From: Legionella lytica
Lineage (GTDB): Bacteria > Pseudomonadota > Gammaproteobacteria > Legionellales > Legionellaceae
Direction of reading: 5' to 3'
Length of the DNA stretch: 64,000 nucleotides
NCBI RefSeq assembly: GCF_023921225.1
Contig: NZ_CP071527.1
Location: 1,454,501 to 1,518,500, forward strand
The notes below the pieces were generated by a model that worked only from the letters and a program-made list of their open reading frames with translations, did no database searches and was not told the DNA's origin. The translations under genes were made by a program, and so were the position numbers. Shown piece after piece: positions 39,404 to 49,387 of this stretch. Within the stretch, counting starts at the first letter, position 1. Each line of letters opens with the position of its first letter.

Positions 39404-39718
39404 TTAGCGCACCAAAATATCGCTTAAAACGATTACCGTCCAAATGGTCCATGTGATTGCAATAAAGTGAGGCATCTCTTTGCCTTTAATTGCTTTGTAT
39501 AAGAGTGCTGGAATTGCTGTTAGAGTAACAGGCAGTAGCACTAATACGAGGATTTTACGAATGACCAGTCCCCAGCCAGTTTGACTGAAAATAGGCGTTA
39601 ATTTTACGTTTACATAAGTAAAAAACATATCAACATAAACGACAACAAGATGAGCGTATTTTGCAAATATGACTACCAGGATACTAAGTCCCAGGTAGAT
39701 AAGACTTTGTCTTAGCAT
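39404..39718 (-). CDS. Small membrane protein within the leucine-degradation cluster
   Basis: 104 residues with three probable membrane helices (about 5-30, 50-70 and 82-102: LIYLGLSILVVIFAKYAHL, ILVLVLLPVTLTAIPALL, FIAITWTIWTVIVLSDIL). I do not recognise it. It lies 10 bases before liuB on the same strand, and 163 bases after the thiolase, so it is probably co-transcribed with the carboxylase genes. No enzymatic motif is visible. Confidence 0.72.
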   Translation of the reverse strand: MLRQSLIYLGLSILVVIFAKYAHLVVVYVDMFFTYVNVKLTPIFSQTGWGLVIRKILVLVLLPVTLTAIPALLYKAIKGKEMPHFIAITWTIWTVIVLSDILVR

Positions 39719-39767
39719 GTACTTCCTTTAAAGGTTATTATTTTTATCAACGATGCAGGGTACGTGG

Positions 39768-39840
39768 CCCGTATTAGACGAAGTCATAATACGGGTTACT
39801 GTGCCACTACATCCCGTATTATGACTTCGTCTAACACGGG
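39768..39840. repeat. Inverted REP pair (BIME-like)
   Basis: Two 28-base REP sequences (39768-39795 and 39813-39840, cccgtatta...) are reverse complements with a single mismatch, 17 bases apart. Each is itself palindromic. They lie in the 163-base gap between the thiolase and small membrane protein genes and could stabilise or attenuate the message there. Confidence 0.8.
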
Positions 39841-39881
39841 TTACTTCTGATGAGCATTGGTAAAGGTGTTTTAAGCAGATG

Positions 39882-41066
39882 TTATATCAACTCAATCGCC
39901 ATTGCTGTTCCTTCACCACCACCAATACATAATGCAGCAATACCTCGTTTTTTACCTTGATGCTTCAGAGCATGTAGTAGAGTAACTAAAATACGGGCAC
40001 CTGATGCACCAATTGGATGGCCTAAAGCACAAGCTCCGCCGTGAATATTAACCTGTTCTGGATTTAATTCAAGTTGTTGAATCGCTGCCATAGCAACTAC
40101 CGCAAATGCTTCATTAATTTCATACAAGTCTACATCACTTTGCTTCCAATTTGCTTTGTTCATTACTTTGCGAATCGCATCGATTGGCGCTGTAGTAAAC
40201 CATTGTGGGGCTTGTGCATGAGTTGCATGAGCTACAATGCGAGCTAATGGACGAATACCACGTTTTTCTGCTTGAGCGGCAGTCATTAGAATTAAGCTAG
40301 CTGCACCATCAGAAATAGAGCTTGAGTTTGCTGCGGTAACGGTACCGTCTGCTTTAAATGCGGGTTTTAATTGCGCAATTTTAGACAGTTTTGACGCATC
40401 AGGGCCTTCATCAGTAGTTACACTGACATCCCCTTTACGGGTATTTATGGTTACGGCTGCAATTTCTTCAGCAAAAGCCCCACTTTCAATGGCTTTTATT
40501 GCTTTGCTCATTGATTGAGCTGCATATTCATCTTGTTGCTCGCGGCTGAAGTTGAAATGAGCAGCAGTTTCTTCAGCAAAACATCCCATGAGCTGGCCAC
40601 GAGTGTAGGCATCTTCAAGCCCATCAAGAAACATATGGTCTTTAACTTCCCCATGTCCTAGACGGTATCCGGCACGTGCTTTAGGTAATAGGTAGGGGGC
40701 ATTACTCATGCTTTCCATACCACTAGCTAAAACAATATTTGCTGAACCTGCTTTAATTAAGTCATGGGCTAGCATCACTGCTTTCATCCCAGAACCACAC
40801 ATTTTATTGAGGGTAGTAGCACCTGCTGAATCAGGCACGCCCGCTTTGATTGCTGCTTGTCTTGCTGGTGCTTGGCCAATGCCTGCTTGGAGTACGCAAC
40901 CACTAATTACCTCTTCAATTTCAGCAGGGTTAATACCTGCTTGCTCTAAAGCTGCTTTATGAGCAATTGCATTTAATTCTGGTGCGCTAAGTGCAGAAAG
41001 AGTGCCTAATAGACCTCCCATAGGCGTTCTTTTGGCTGCAACAATTACTATATCATTCTGATCCAT
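39882..41066 (-). CDS. atoB: Acetyl-CoA acetyltransferase (thiolase)
   Basis: 394 residues. Catalytic Cys90 in LNKMCGSGMKA, the CALGHPIGASGARI His loop, and the terminal GGGEGTAMAIEL Cys loop (CIGGGEG) are all present. In this cluster it can cleave acetoacetyl-CoA to two acetyl-CoA, completing leucine breakdown; the biosynthetic direction is also possible. Eleven bases follow the dehydrogenase stop. Confidence 0.94.
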   Translation of the reverse strand: MDQNDIVIVAAKRTPMGGLLGTLSALSAPELNAIAHKAALEQAGINPAEIEEVISGCVLQAGIGQAPARQAAIKAGVPDSAGATTLNKMCGSGMKAVMLAHDLIKAGSANIVLASGMESMSNAPYLLPKARAGYRLGHGEVKDHMFLDGLEDAYTRGQLMGCFAEETAAHFNFSREQQDEYAAQSMSKAIKAIESGAFAEEIAAVTINTRKGDVSVTTDEGPDASKLSKIAQLKPAFKADGTVTAANSSSISDGAASLILMTAAQAEKRGIRPLARIVAHATHAQAPQWFTTAPIDAIRKVMNKANWKQSDVDLYEINEAFAVVAMAAIQQLELNPEQVNIHGGACALGHPIGASGARILVTLLHALKHQGKKRGIAALCIGGGEGTAMAIELI

Positions 41067-41077
41067 GTCGATATTCC

Positions 41078-42238
41078 TTATGCTGTTTCTTTAAAAAGTT
41101 CACGTCCAATAAGCATTCTTCTGATTTCAGAAGTGCCAGCCCCAATTTCATACAGCTTAGCATCACGTAATAGACGACCCGTTGGATATTCATTAATGTA
41201 TCCATTGCCACCTAGAATTTGAATTGCCTGTAAAGCCATTTGTGTTGCTCTTTCTGCAGTATACAAAATCACACTCGCAGCATCTTTGCGGCTGACGTTC
41301 CCACTATCACAGGCTTTAGCAATTGCATATAAATAGGCTCTACTTGCATTCAAATCTGTATACATGTCAGCCAATTTGCCTTGGATAAATTGGAATTCAC
41401 CAATAGGTTGTTCAAACTGTTTGCGTTCATGCACATAAGGTAGAACAACATCCATGCAAGCTTGCATAATGCCTACGGGACCTGCCGCAAGAATAGTACG
41501 TTCGTAGTCAAGACCACTCATCAATACTTTAACACCCTGATTTACTTCGCCTAAAACCTGTTCCGCAGGAACTTCACATTGTTCAAAGACTAATTCACAG
41601 GTGTTTGAACCACGCATTCCTAGCTTATCTAGTTTTTGAGCGGTTTTAAATCCGGGCATTCCTTTTTCAATTAAAAACGCTGTGATGCCTTTGCTTCCTG
41701 CCTGCTTGTCTGTTTTAGCATAAACAACTAAAACATTTGCATCAGGACCATTGGTAATCCACATCTTGGTGCCATTGAGGATGAATTTGTCGCCGGAAGC
41801 TTGAGCGTGTAATTGCATACTGACTACATCAGAGCCTGAATTGGATTCACTCATTGCTAGAGCGCCAACATATTCTCCGCTAATAAGTTTAGGCAAATAT
41901 TTCTCTTTTTGCGTAGTGTTTCCATTTAAATAAATTTGATTGACGCATAAATTTGAGTGAGCACCATAGCTTAGGCCGACAGAAGCGGAGGCGCGAGAAA
42001 TTTCTTCCATTGCGATGGCATGAGCCAGATAACCCATATTGGCTCCCCCATATTCTTCACTGACGGTTATACCCAATAAGCCCATATCACCTAATTTTCG
42101 CCATAAATGATTAGGGAAAGTATTGCTGGCATCGATTTCTGCGGCTAGAGGAGCGATTTCGGTACGCGCAAATTGACGAACGCTGTCTCTTAAAAGATCA
42201 TAAGTTTCGCCTAATTGGTAGTTTGGCCCGGTATACAT
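41078..42238 (-). CDS. liuA: Isovaleryl-CoA dehydrogenase
   Basis: 386 residues of the acyl-CoA dehydrogenase family. [13 protein letters not shown] and WITNGPDA bind FAD; the catalytic base is placed as in isovaleryl-CoA dehydrogenases, Glu246 in [19 protein letters not shown], rather than near residue 370 as in short-chain enzymes. [10 protein letters not shown] ends the fold. It oxidises isovaleryl-CoA to 3-methylcrotonyl-CoA. First gene of the cluster, with an aggaag ribosome site and a clear promoter. Confidence 0.95.
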   Translation of the reverse strand: MYTGPNYQLGETYDLLRDSVRQFARTEIAPLAAEIDASNTFPNHLWRKLGDMGLLGITVSEEYGGANMGYLAHAIAMEEISRASASVGLSYGAHSNLCVNQIYLNGNTTQKEKYLPKLISGEYVGALAMSESNSGSDVVSMQLHAQASGDKFILNGTKMWITNGPDANVLVVYAKTDKQAGSKGITAFLIEKGMPGFKTAQKLDKLGMRGSNTCELVFEQCEVPAEQVLGEVNQGVKVLMSGLDYERTILAAGPVGIMQACMDVVLPYVHERKQFEQPIGEFQFIQGKLADMYTDLNASRAYLYAIAKACDSGNVSRKDAASVILYTAERATQMALQAIQILGGNGYINEYPTGRLLRDAKLYEIGAGTSEIRRMLIGRELFKETA

Positions 42239-42271
42239 AGATGACTTCCTGTAATTTTTGTAAATGCACTA

Positions 42272-42299
42272 ACTATACCCAATCGCATTGAAGTTGCAA
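42272..42299 (-). promoter_or_regulatory. Sigma-70 promoter of the leucine-degradation cluster
   Basis: On the minus strand TTGCAA (42294-42299) and TATAGT (42272-42277) are separated by 16 bases, 33 bases before the liuA start. The remainder of the 329-base gap up to 42567 is AT-rich, with a short imperfect palindrome aaggttagcatacgctacctt near 42506, and no further recognised site. Confidence 0.65.
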
Positions 42300-42567
42300 C
42301 CAGAATTTTTTCCTGTTTTTGTTCTTATTTAGTTATTGATTTTCTCTACACAAAATGGTTTTATTTTGTACGCGACACAAAGTGTTTCATTTGGGTTTTT
42401 AGTGAATCAGAACGAGAAAAATAAAAACATTTTGGACGATATTCGAGTGTAACTTGCCTAATAATTGCATGAATTTATTGAAGAAAGGTGAAAATTTCTC
42501 GAGTTAAGGTTAGCATACGCTACCTTGATTAAAATGGCCACAGACTTCCAGCACGGTAGCATTATTT

Positions 42568-44316
42568 ATGACGAAAATGATAATCGGTTTTTTTTGTGGT
42601 ACGGATTATATTCTCAAAAATGATAAGCTCTATGAGAACCTTCGTTCTATCCTTAATGTTAGTAAGACAAGCTTACTGGCATATGATGGCTGCCAGAGTC
42701 ACGGAGGACTATTTGCGAGTGGAATACAAAGTATAGCTGATAAATTTATCAGTGACTTAAAAAAGGAAGTTGAATCGTTAGATAATACAGAAACGTTTCA
42801 AATTAATTTCATTGCTCATTCACAGGGCTGTTTTTCTGCTTTATTGGCGATTAAGAAAATTCAAGCGGATCCGGACTTAAGAGCTCGGGTTCGCATTACG
42901 GTAGATTTGCATGAGCTGGTCCCTCGTAACTTTCGTTGGTCCACAGCAATTGGCGGCAATTTAATAATCGCGAATATGGTGCATGATCTAAGTGATTGTG
43001 ATTTGGTTAAACACGCTCATTTGACCCTGCACGAGAAAGGTTTGGGGTCTGCAGGCTGGGACGCGTTCATTCCCAAATTCCATGCTGCCACAATAGTTCA
43101 AGTTGAGGCTTTACCGGGTTGGTATGATGTTCAGCATAATGGACAAATTAGGCCTGAGGTAGAGCATCCCGCACTGTTTGAACTTGGGGCGACGAAGATG
43201 AGGGCTATTCTTCATGCGGATGGTTATGATGTATATTCTGATGAAGACACTTTACGCCGTCAACAAACTGATGCCTATAATAAGGTGCTTACTTGGGTAA
43301 AAAGTAGGACTATTCCCTTTGAAGAGCGAAATATTCATTACGGTGGGCATCTTATTGCAAATAATAAAGAAAAAAATGGCTTGGAGGTAATTAATTGGCG
43401 CCATGCTCAATTGATCGCCGCTGTTCCAGAACATGTTCTTTATGGGGTGACTCACGCATATTATAATTATAAGAAAACAGATCTAGAGCACTATTGTAAT
43501 TTTACTTTGATACTTGATACCTATTTAACAACTCACCCAGAACACGATGTTTTAGTTCAAGAACTCAAAGATTATGCTCAAGCTTATTTTGCAGAGGGAC
43601 ATACTGGTTTAGATAATTTTCATACTGAATGTCAGAAAAGCCTTAATAAGGCAGCAGTACATGGCAAGCAGCTTTACATAGCCATTAATTCTTTGTGCAT
43701 GAATGCTTATTTCCTGGAGTTGTGCAAAGCTTTAGATAGAACTCCTGCAAACAATGTATTTTATCATAAATTGCAGACGTTAACTTCAATACTAAAGGAA
43801 GAATTGAGTTTTGAAATTTGTTTAGGAAAAAATATTAGTCTTATTCAAAATTCAAAAGCATTGATGGTAGCAAGAAATACAGTCGCTTTTTTTAATGCAA
43901 TTTATGCTCCGAATGCCAGCCCCGATAGCATTCTTGCCGCAGCTTCTGATTATGTTAAAGAAAATATGTGTTGTGGAAGGCACTGGAGTGTAGGGAATAA
44001 GGTGCTTGCTAGCGTAGTGCTTGGTCTTGCAGCTGCTGTTGTTGGATGTATGGTGGGGGCAATGATTGGTTTAGGTATTGGACTGGCCGCTGGAGCAATT
44101 CCAGGATCAGGCACGTTAATCACCACGCTTGTTAGTGCATTTTTAGGTAGTTTTCAATGGGCAATGGTTACTGCCAGTATTGTTGGTACTACAGCAGGCC
44201 TTATGGGGGGGAGTGCGGCATCTTATGGGTTTTTTGCTCTTTCAGCAAGAGAAAAGCATGTTCAAGAGTTGGCTGATGCGGTTATTGCTAATGAGGGAGC
44301 GGCTCTAAGTAATTGA
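42568..44316 (+). CDS. Alpha/beta-hydrolase-like protein with glycine-rich membrane tail, effector candidate
   Basis: 582 residues. The N-terminal 250 resemble DUF2235-like hydrolases: a first strand with FFCGTDYIL, AYDGCQSHGGLFASGI, then a nucleophile elbow INFIAHSQGCFSALLAI with Ser85 (A-H-S-Q-G). A helical middle region follows. Near residues 480-560 are hydrophobic Gly/Ala-rich segments (VVLGLAAAVVGCMVGAMIGL, TASIVGTTAGLMGG) of glycine-zipper type. There is no signal peptide. This layout suggests a lipase or esterase that inserts into membranes, perhaps a secreted effector; that is inference. It lies alone after a 329-base gap. Confidence 0.76.
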   Translation: MTKMIIGFFCGTDYILKNDKLYENLRSILNVSKTSLLAYDGCQSHGGLFASGIQSIADKFISDLKKEVESLDNTETFQINFIAHSQGCFSALLAIKKIQADPDLRARVRITVDLHELVPRNFRWSTAIGGNLIIANMVHDLSDCDLVKHAHLTLHEKGLGSAGWDAFIPKFHAATIVQVEALPGWYDVQHNGQIRPEVEHPALFELGATKMRAILHADGYDVYSDEDTLRRQQTDAYNKVLTWVKSRTIPFEERNIHYGGHLIANNKEKNGLEVINWRHAQLIAAVPEHVLYGVTHAYYNYKKTDLEHYCNFTLILDTYLTTHPEHDVLVQELKDYAQAYFAEGHTGLDNFHTECQKSLNKAAVHGKQLYIAINSLCMNAYFLELCKALDRTPANNVFYHKLQTLTSILKEELSFEICLGKNISLIQNSKALMVARNTVAFFNAIYAPNASPDSILAAASDYVKENMCCGRHWSVGNKVLASVVLGLAAAVVGCMVGAMIGLGIGLAAGAIPGSGTLITTLVSAFLGSFQWAMVTASIVGTTAGLMGGSAASYGFFALSAREKHVQELADAVIANEGAALSN

Positions 44317-44342
44317 GCATATTGATTATTACAGCAAATTGT

Positions 44343-44556
44343 AGCCCGTATTAGACGTTGTTGTCATGCGGGTTGTGTTTAATTAAGACGTTATTCCTTG
44401 CTTTTTTTTCATCCATCTTTGATCTTATTTTTATAAAAAGCTCCTTTACCTGATTTAAAAAATCGCCTAATCTTAAGCCAAAGTTAAAGGGCGTAGGGTA
44501 AATAGTAGAGTGCCTAATGCTGTTGTAGCCTGGATGGAACGCTGCGCAATCCGAGA
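44343..44556. repeat. REP-like fragments between 44317 and 44624
   Basis: gtagcccgtattagacgttgttgtcatgcggg (about 44342-44373) and gtagcctggatggaacgctgcgcaatccgag (about 44526-44556) are degenerate REP copies. Between them the minus strand has an open frame without a start. No convincing gene is present in this 308-base gap. Confidence 0.5.
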
Positions 44557-44624
44557 GTTGAGCTCGAGTTTGGTTGCGTTATGCAGGTTACGTTTTAGAT
44601 TTATATTTATCAGGAGAGTTGCTT

Positions 44625-45308
44625 ATGCGGAAGTTAGTGCTCTGGGGACACAATGTTGATGAATATCGTGATATGTTTGATTTATCTCAAGACGATATGA
44701 ATTCCCGAATTTTAGAATATGGATGTGGCCCAAGTGCAGTCAATGCGCAACAATTTCACGAAGCGCATGAAGCTGTAAGTTGTGATCCCTTATTTGTTTT
44801 AGATAAAGATACCTTGTCCTCTAAAGCCGTGATGATTTTTTCTGAAATGGTGCACGAAGTACAAAAAGAACAGGATAAATTTGATTTTAGTGAATATGGC
44901 AGTCTGGAACAATTAATTGAGAAACGCCAAAGAGGAATGAAAGAGTTTTTTGCTGATTATGAGCAGGGCAAAGCAGAAGGTCGCTATTATGGTGCCGCGG
45001 ATTATCATCTACCTTATCCCGATTTTTCTTTTGATTTTGCCTTGAGTGCTCATTACCTTTTTGCGGATTTGGAAGATCAAACAATAGATTTTCATTTAAA
45101 TGTCATTCGCGAATTGGCTCGAGTCGCAAAAGAAGTACGTATTTTCCCGCTTATCGATCGTGAAGGGAAAACTTCAGAGCTTTTAGGTCCCGTTTTACTG
45201 CAACTTCAACAGGAAAATTATGGTGTTGAAGTTAGGGAAGTGGTTTATCATTTGCATAAAGCAGAAAATGCGATGCTTCGAGTGTGGGCGCAAAAGTGTG
45301 ATGTCTAA
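44625..45308 (+). CDS. SAM-dependent methyltransferase-like protein
   Basis: 227 residues from ATG 44625, chosen because caggagag lies seven bases upstream; the frame extends further up only through a TTG at 44574. Motif I is [14 protein letters not shown], followed by VSCDPLF as the acidic strand end and [16 protein letters not shown] as motif IV, which fit a class I methyltransferase. A helical insertion ([12 protein letters not shown] ... [16 protein letters not shown]) sits between them. Substrate unknown. It overlaps pyrD by 8 bases. Confidence 0.77.
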   Translation: MRKLVLWGHNVDEYRDMFDLSQDDMNSRILEYGCGPSAVNAQQFHEAHEAVSCDPLFVLDKDTLSSKAVMIFSEMVHEVQKEQDKFDFSEYGSLEQLIEKRQRGMKEFFADYEQGKAEGRYYGAADYHLPYPDFSFDFALSAHYLFADLEDQTIDFHLNVIRELARVAKEVRIFPLIDREGKTSELLGPVLLQLQQENYGVEVREVVYHLHKAENAMLRVWAQKCDV

Positions 45309-46311
45309 TTTGTATTCTATTGTACGCCCTTTATTATTTTGCATGAATGCGGAAAGGGCGCATTCCTTTAGCTTATCTGCCTTGCATTTTATTCCGCAAA
45401 CCTGTTTTAAAACAGTAAAGTCAAATCAGGTTCTGGCGATGGGAATACAATTCCCTCATGCCGTGGGATTGGCTGCTGGATTAGATAAAAACGGCGCGCA
45501 TCTAGATGCTTTGGCTAAAGTCGGATTTTCCTTTATTGAATTAGGGACAGTAACACCTCGTCCTCAAGATGGGAGTCCGAAACCGCGCCTATTTCGTATA
45601 CCTCAAGCGCAAGCCATTATTAATCGCATGGGATTTAATAATCAAGGTGTTGATGCCTTGGTCACTCACGTGGGAAAGGCTCATTATCAAGGCATCTTAG
45701 GTATTAATATTGGCAAAAATAAAGATACACCTTTAGAGCGAGCTGCGGAAGATTACCTTTATTGTTTAGATAAGGTGTATGAGCATGCAACATATATAAC
45801 CATTAATATATCGTCTCCCAATACTCCTGATTTGCGTCAATTACAGCAGAAGGCATATTTTGCTGATTTACTATCCCATTTACAGCAGGCACAAAAGCGT
45901 TTGGCTGATAAGTTTCAACGTCATGTTCCTTTGGTTGTTAAAATATCTCCTGATGAAGATATGGAAACGCTGAAACAAATGACGGAAGTGATTTTAAGTC
46001 GTGGCATTGAAGGGATTATTGCAACGAATACTACCTGTTCTCGTGATGGGGTAGCTAATTTACCCTATGCTCAAGAAGCCGGTGGATTAAGTGGCCAACC
46101 TTTACAAGGACGCTCATTGCAGTGTTTGCGTTTGCTCAAAGAATATGTTGGCAACGCGGTAACCTTAATCGGGGTTGGTGGCATCAATAGCAGTGAGAGT
46201 GCTCAAGCTAAACTGGATGCTGGAGCTTCATTAGTGCAGGTATATAGTGGATTGGTTTATCAGGGGCCTGGATTAGTTCACGAATTAGTTGCTGGATTAA
46301 AAACGAAATGA
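45301..46311 (+). CDS. pyrD: Dihydroorotate dehydrogenase (quinone), class 2
   Basis: Oxidises dihydroorotate at the inner membrane in pyrimidine synthesis. ATG 45301 gives 336 residues, identical in length to E. coli PyrD; longer in-frame starts overlap the preceding gene and lack family support. Motifs include the N-terminal membrane-association helices ([10 protein letters not shown]), [41 protein letters not shown] with the catalytic Ser and GVGGINS. It overlaps its upstream neighbour by 8 bases and the GNAT gene by 4. Confidence 0.96.
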   Translation: MSNLYSIVRPLLFCMNAERAHSFSLSALHFIPQTCFKTVKSNQVLAMGIQFPHAVGLAAGLDKNGAHLDALAKVGFSFIELGTVTPRPQDGSPKPRLFRIPQAQAIINRMGFNNQGVDALVTHVGKAHYQGILGINIGKNKDTPLERAAEDYLYCLDKVYEHATYITINISSPNTPDLRQLQQKAYFADLLSHLQQAQKRLADKFQRHVPLVVKISPDEDMETLKQMTEVILSRGIEGIIATNTTCSRDGVANLPYAQEAGGLSGQPLQGRSLQCLRLLKEYVGNAVTLIGVGGINSSESAQAKLDAGASLVQVYSGLVYQGPGLVHELVAGLKTK

Positions 46312-47093
46312 GATGTATCACTAAAGATTTAGCAACCCAAATGGAGGGGTGTATTAAACAGACCCATATTGAAGTAACTAAGCAATATGCACAAGGAAAA
46401 ATATTAGATATTAATGGCGGAGCCGCTTGTTTTTCTGGGGCTGATTCTTATTTATCTCAGGTGGTGGGGTGGGGATTTGCGAGTCAGTCAAAACAATTTA
46501 AATCTGAAATAGAAGGCATCGAACAGTTTTATCAGGACCAAGGTCATGGGCGCGTGGATATTGAGTTATGCCCTTACGTAGGTAATGAGCTAACGCTTTT
46601 TTTAAGCAAGCGTGGTTATCATGTTACCGAGTTGAATAATGTATCTGCTTTGAATCTAAAGGACTACGAACCAGTTGATTTCTGCTCAGAACCTTTTGAG
46701 ATTAAGGAAGTATCCTCATCTCAATTGGATGAATGGGCGACACGGGTGGCTTTAGGTTTTGGTTATCCGGAGGCTCGGGATCAGTTTTTTCAGTATGTAC
46801 AGGCTAATGGTGTTAGGGCTTTTGCTGCATATGATAAAGGGAAGGTTGTCGCAGGTGCTGTAATTGCGATGTATGGTGATTTTTGTGATTTAGGTGTGAC
46901 CAGTACTTTGCCGATTTATCGAGGCAAAGGATTACAAAAAAAACTATTACATGCCCGGCTTAATTTTGCTAAGGCATTAGGGCTTTCCTGGGCCATTGTA
47001 ACGACTGAACCAGGCACTGTTTCTGATGCTAATGTACAAAAAATTGGTTTTCAGTGTGCCTATACTCGCGTAAAAATGACTTGCACTGCTTAA
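46308..47093 (+). CDS. GNAT-family acetyltransferase
   Basis: 261 residues. The C-terminal half carries the GNAT core: [20 protein letters not shown], then [20 protein letters not shown], where YRGKGLQ is the acetyl-CoA loop, and [21 protein letters not shown]. The N-terminal 130 residues ([28 protein letters not shown]) resemble a degenerate first GNAT lobe, so it may be a tandem-GNAT protein. Start overlaps the pyrD stop (ATGA). Substrate unknown. Confidence 0.84.
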   Translation: MRCITKDLATQMEGCIKQTHIEVTKQYAQGKILDINGGAACFSGADSYLSQVVGWGFASQSKQFKSEIEGIEQFYQDQGHGRVDIELCPYVGNELTLFLSKRGYHVTELNNVSALNLKDYEPVDFCSEPFEIKEVSSSQLDEWATRVALGFGYPEARDQFFQYVQANGVRAFAAYDKGKVVAGAVIAMYGDFCDLGVTSTLPIYRGKGLQKKLLHARLNFAKALGLSWAIVTTEPGTVSDANVQKIGFQCAYTRVKMTCTA

Positions 47094-47138
47094 CTGATGG
47101 AGCTGTGACTAGCATTTGGCATGCACACTTGGCCCATT

Positions 47139-47366
47139 GCTATTAACTTAAGGATTATATTTATAAATTGTAGGTTGAGCCCATGACCTAATGGCACTTA
47201 CTTAAGAAAAAACAGACGAATTCGCGATGCTCATCACGCCCCGGATTTCGCTGCGCAGCGAAATCCGGGAGACGAAGAGCGAGGCGAATTCCTTAAGTAA
47301 GTAGCCATTAAGCCGATTGGCCAACAAGAGCATCAAGCCACCAGAACTCAATGTTGGGCTATGGAT
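47139..47366. repeat. Dispersed repeat copy interrupted by a MITE-like element
   Basis: The outer parts (47139-47188 and 47311-47366) match the repeat at 8869-8975 in order: taaggattatatttataa, gagcccatg, then caagagcatcaagccacc and agaactcaatgttg. The inner 47189-47310 is absent from the other copy. This shows a nested insertion. It lies in the 527-base gap before msbA, where no gene is visible. Confidence 0.7.
47189..47310. mobile_element. 122-bp MITE-like palindromic element
   Basis: Terminal inverted repeats taatggcacttacttaag (47189-47206) and its reverse complement with one indel (47292-47310). Inside are gaattcgc/gcgaattc arms, and at the centre a perfect 30-bp palindrome (47240-47269) of the type cccggatttcgctgc|gcagcgaaatccggg. 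It encodes nothing and would need a transposase in trans. A relative with similar ends is at 54463-54580. Confidence 0.72.
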
Positions 47367-47555
47367 GTGGCACAAAGACATAGGCCCAATCTATAAGTCT
47401 TTGCAAAATTTCCTTAACTTCATGGCAGCGATACCTGGCGGGACTGATAGCTCAGCCCACATAAAAAGATTAAAACAGACTCAAACATAACTTATTGTTT
47501 TAATAATAAAATTTTTAAAAAAAATATATTAATCGTGATTTGAGTGTATTGATCA

Positions 47556-47585
47556 TTAGCACTTCGGGTTAATAAGCGATACAAT
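47556..47585 (+). promoter_or_regulatory. Probable promoter of msbA-lpxK
   Basis: TTAGCA (47556-47561) and TACAAT (47580-47585) with an 18-base spacer, 35 bases before the msbA start. The -35 is imperfect. Confidence 0.5.
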
Positions 47586-47620
47586 CTGAGCCATTTACTA
47601 ACAACCCAAATTCCTGATCG

Positions 47621-49387
47621 ATGAAAAAAAAACTTACGGTTAAAACCAGTGTCCTCTATAAGCGTTTACTTTCCTTTGTCAAACCATTTTGGCCTGTTTT
47701 GGCATTAGGTATTGGTGCCAATATTTTTTATTCGCTTATCGATGCGGGTTTTACGTACATGATGCGGCCTTTTTTTGATAAAGGCTTTATTAACATCGAT
47801 ATAGAATTCATTAAAAAAATCCCGTACATCGTTTTAATTGGGATTACCTTAAGAGGCTTGGTGAGCTCTTTGGGAAGTTATTGCATGACCTGGGTTGCTC
47901 GCTCTGTAGTTAAAGTACTTCGAGAAAAAGTATTTACTCATGTCTCTCGTTTACCTGCTGATTTTTACGACGAAGCTACTTCAGGCCAATTGCTTTCTAA
48001 AATTCTCTATGACGTAGAACAAGTAGCACAGGTCAGTGCTGAGGCATTAACTGACTTTGTACAAAATACCTGTTTGATTCTCGGATTATTGACTGTGATG
48101 ATGGTCATTTGCTGGCAATTATCGCTGATGTTTTTGCTAACCATTCCCTTTGTTGGATTTATTGTCAGCTACACCAACAAACGTGTGCGACGCATTAGTC
48201 ACAAAGTACAAAAAACGATGGGCGAAGTAACTGAGATTGCTAGCGAAGCAATTGATGGTTATCGCGTGGTTCGTATTTTTGGTGGCCTTGATTATGAAAA
48301 CGCAAAGTTTAGCAAGGCAATAGAGCGTTCACGGCAAAATGACATGAAGGTTGCAGTAAGCAAAGCCATTAATGTGTCTGGTGTGCAAATCGTGATAGCG
48401 ATTGGTATCGCAGCCATCATTGCTGCGGCAATTCAACTTTCCACTGTAGTGATTGTATCTGCCGGTTCCTTTTTGGCGATTATTGCCGCGATGTTGCAAT
48501 TAATTAAGCCAATGAAAACACTAACTACCTTAAATGCTGTAATTCAAAAAGGATTGGCTGGGGCTGAAAGTGTATTCAATTTATTAGACCAACCAATTGA
48601 GAACGAGCAGGGTGTCGTACTGAATCACCGAGCGCGAGGAGAGATTGCGTTTAAGCATGTTTCCTATGCATACCGTCAGGGCCAACATGTATTACATGAC
48701 GTGAGCTTTACTGCTGAGGCAGGCAAGACCATCGCTTTGGTCGGGCATTCGGGAAGTGGTAAAACAACTATCGCTAGCTTACTGCCACGTTTTTATGAGA
48801 TATCTCAGGGTGAGATTACCCTTGATGGTATGCCAATTAACCAAATTAACCTGCGTAGTTTACGTGAGCAAATGGCTCTGGTTAGTCAAAGTGTTACTCT
48901 TTTTAATGATACTTTAGCGAACAATATTGCTTATGGCCGTTTGGATGTTAGCCGAGAGCAAATTATTAATGCAGCGAAATTAGCTTTTGCCGATGAGTTT
49001 ATTAGTAAATTACCGGATGGTTATGATACCCGTGTTGGTGAAAATGGTGTGTTGCTCTCTGGTGGACAACGACAACGGATCGCGATTGCACGCGCTATTT
49101 TAAAAGATGCTCCTATATTAATTTTGGATGAAGCAACTTCGGCCCTAGATAGTGAATCAGAACGTTATATTCAAATTGCTTTAGAAGGGGTGATGAAAAA
49201 TCGCACCACGTTAGTAATTGCCCACCGACTTTCTACTATTCAGCACGCAGATAAGATTATTGTGATGCAACATGGGCGAATTGTAGAAGAGGGGGCTCAT
49301 CACGAGTTATTAGCATTGCACGGACATTATGCACAATTGCATGGGGTGCAACAGACTAATTTACGATATGAGGAAGCGCTAATTTGA
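47621..49387 (+). CDS. msbA: Lipid A export ABC transporter, permease/ATP-binding protein
   Basis: Flips lipid A-core across the inner membrane. The 588 residues contain a six-helix permease domain (1-320) and an ATPase domain with Walker [11 protein letters not shown]-loop [12 protein letters not shown], signature [16 protein letters not shown], Walker [15 protein letters not shown] and switch His in IAHRLSTIQ. Its stop overlaps the lpxK start by one base (TGATG), the usual msbA-lpxK arrangement. Confidence 0.96.
   Translation: MKKKLTVKTSVLYKRLLSFVKPFWPVLALGIGANIFYSLIDAGFTYMMRPFFDKGFINIDIEFIKKIPYIVLIGITLRGLVSSLGSYCMTWVARSVVKVLREKVFTHVSRLPADFYDEATSGQLLSKILYDVEQVAQVSAEALTDFVQNTCLILGLLTVMMVICWQLSLMFLLTIPFVGFIVSYTNKRVRRISHKVQKTMGEVTEIASEAIDGYRVVRIFGGLDYENAKFSKAIERSRQNDMKVAVSKAINVSGVQIVIAIGIAAIIAAAIQLSTVVIVSAGSFLAIIAAMLQLIKPMKTLTTLNAVIQKGLAGAESVFNLLDQPIENEQGVVLNHRARGEIAFKHVSYAYRQGQHVLHDVSFTAEAGKTIALVGHSGSGKTTIASLLPRFYEISQGEITLDGMPINQINLRSLREQMALVSQSVTLFNDTLANNIAYGRLDVSREQIINAAKLAFADEFISKLPDGYDTRVGENGVLLSGGQRQRIAIARAILKDAPILILDEATSALDSESERYIQIALEGVMKNRTTLVIAHRLSTIQHADKIIVMQHGRIVEEGAHHELLALHGHYAQLHGVQQTNLRYEEALI

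Noticed and set aside
42500..42530. Imperfect palindrome aaggttagcatacgctacctt as operator for the hydrolase gene
   Set aside because: The arms match only partly and no regulator consensus fits; kept only as a remark.
44317..44624. Open minus-strand frame (IYPTPFNFGLRLGD...) between REP fragments
   Set aside because: It has no start codon and runs through REP sequence, so it is treated as chance.
45220..45300. Longer pyrD start
   Set aside because: It would overlap the previous gene by 89 bases and exceeds the family length; ATG 45301 gives exactly the E. coli length.
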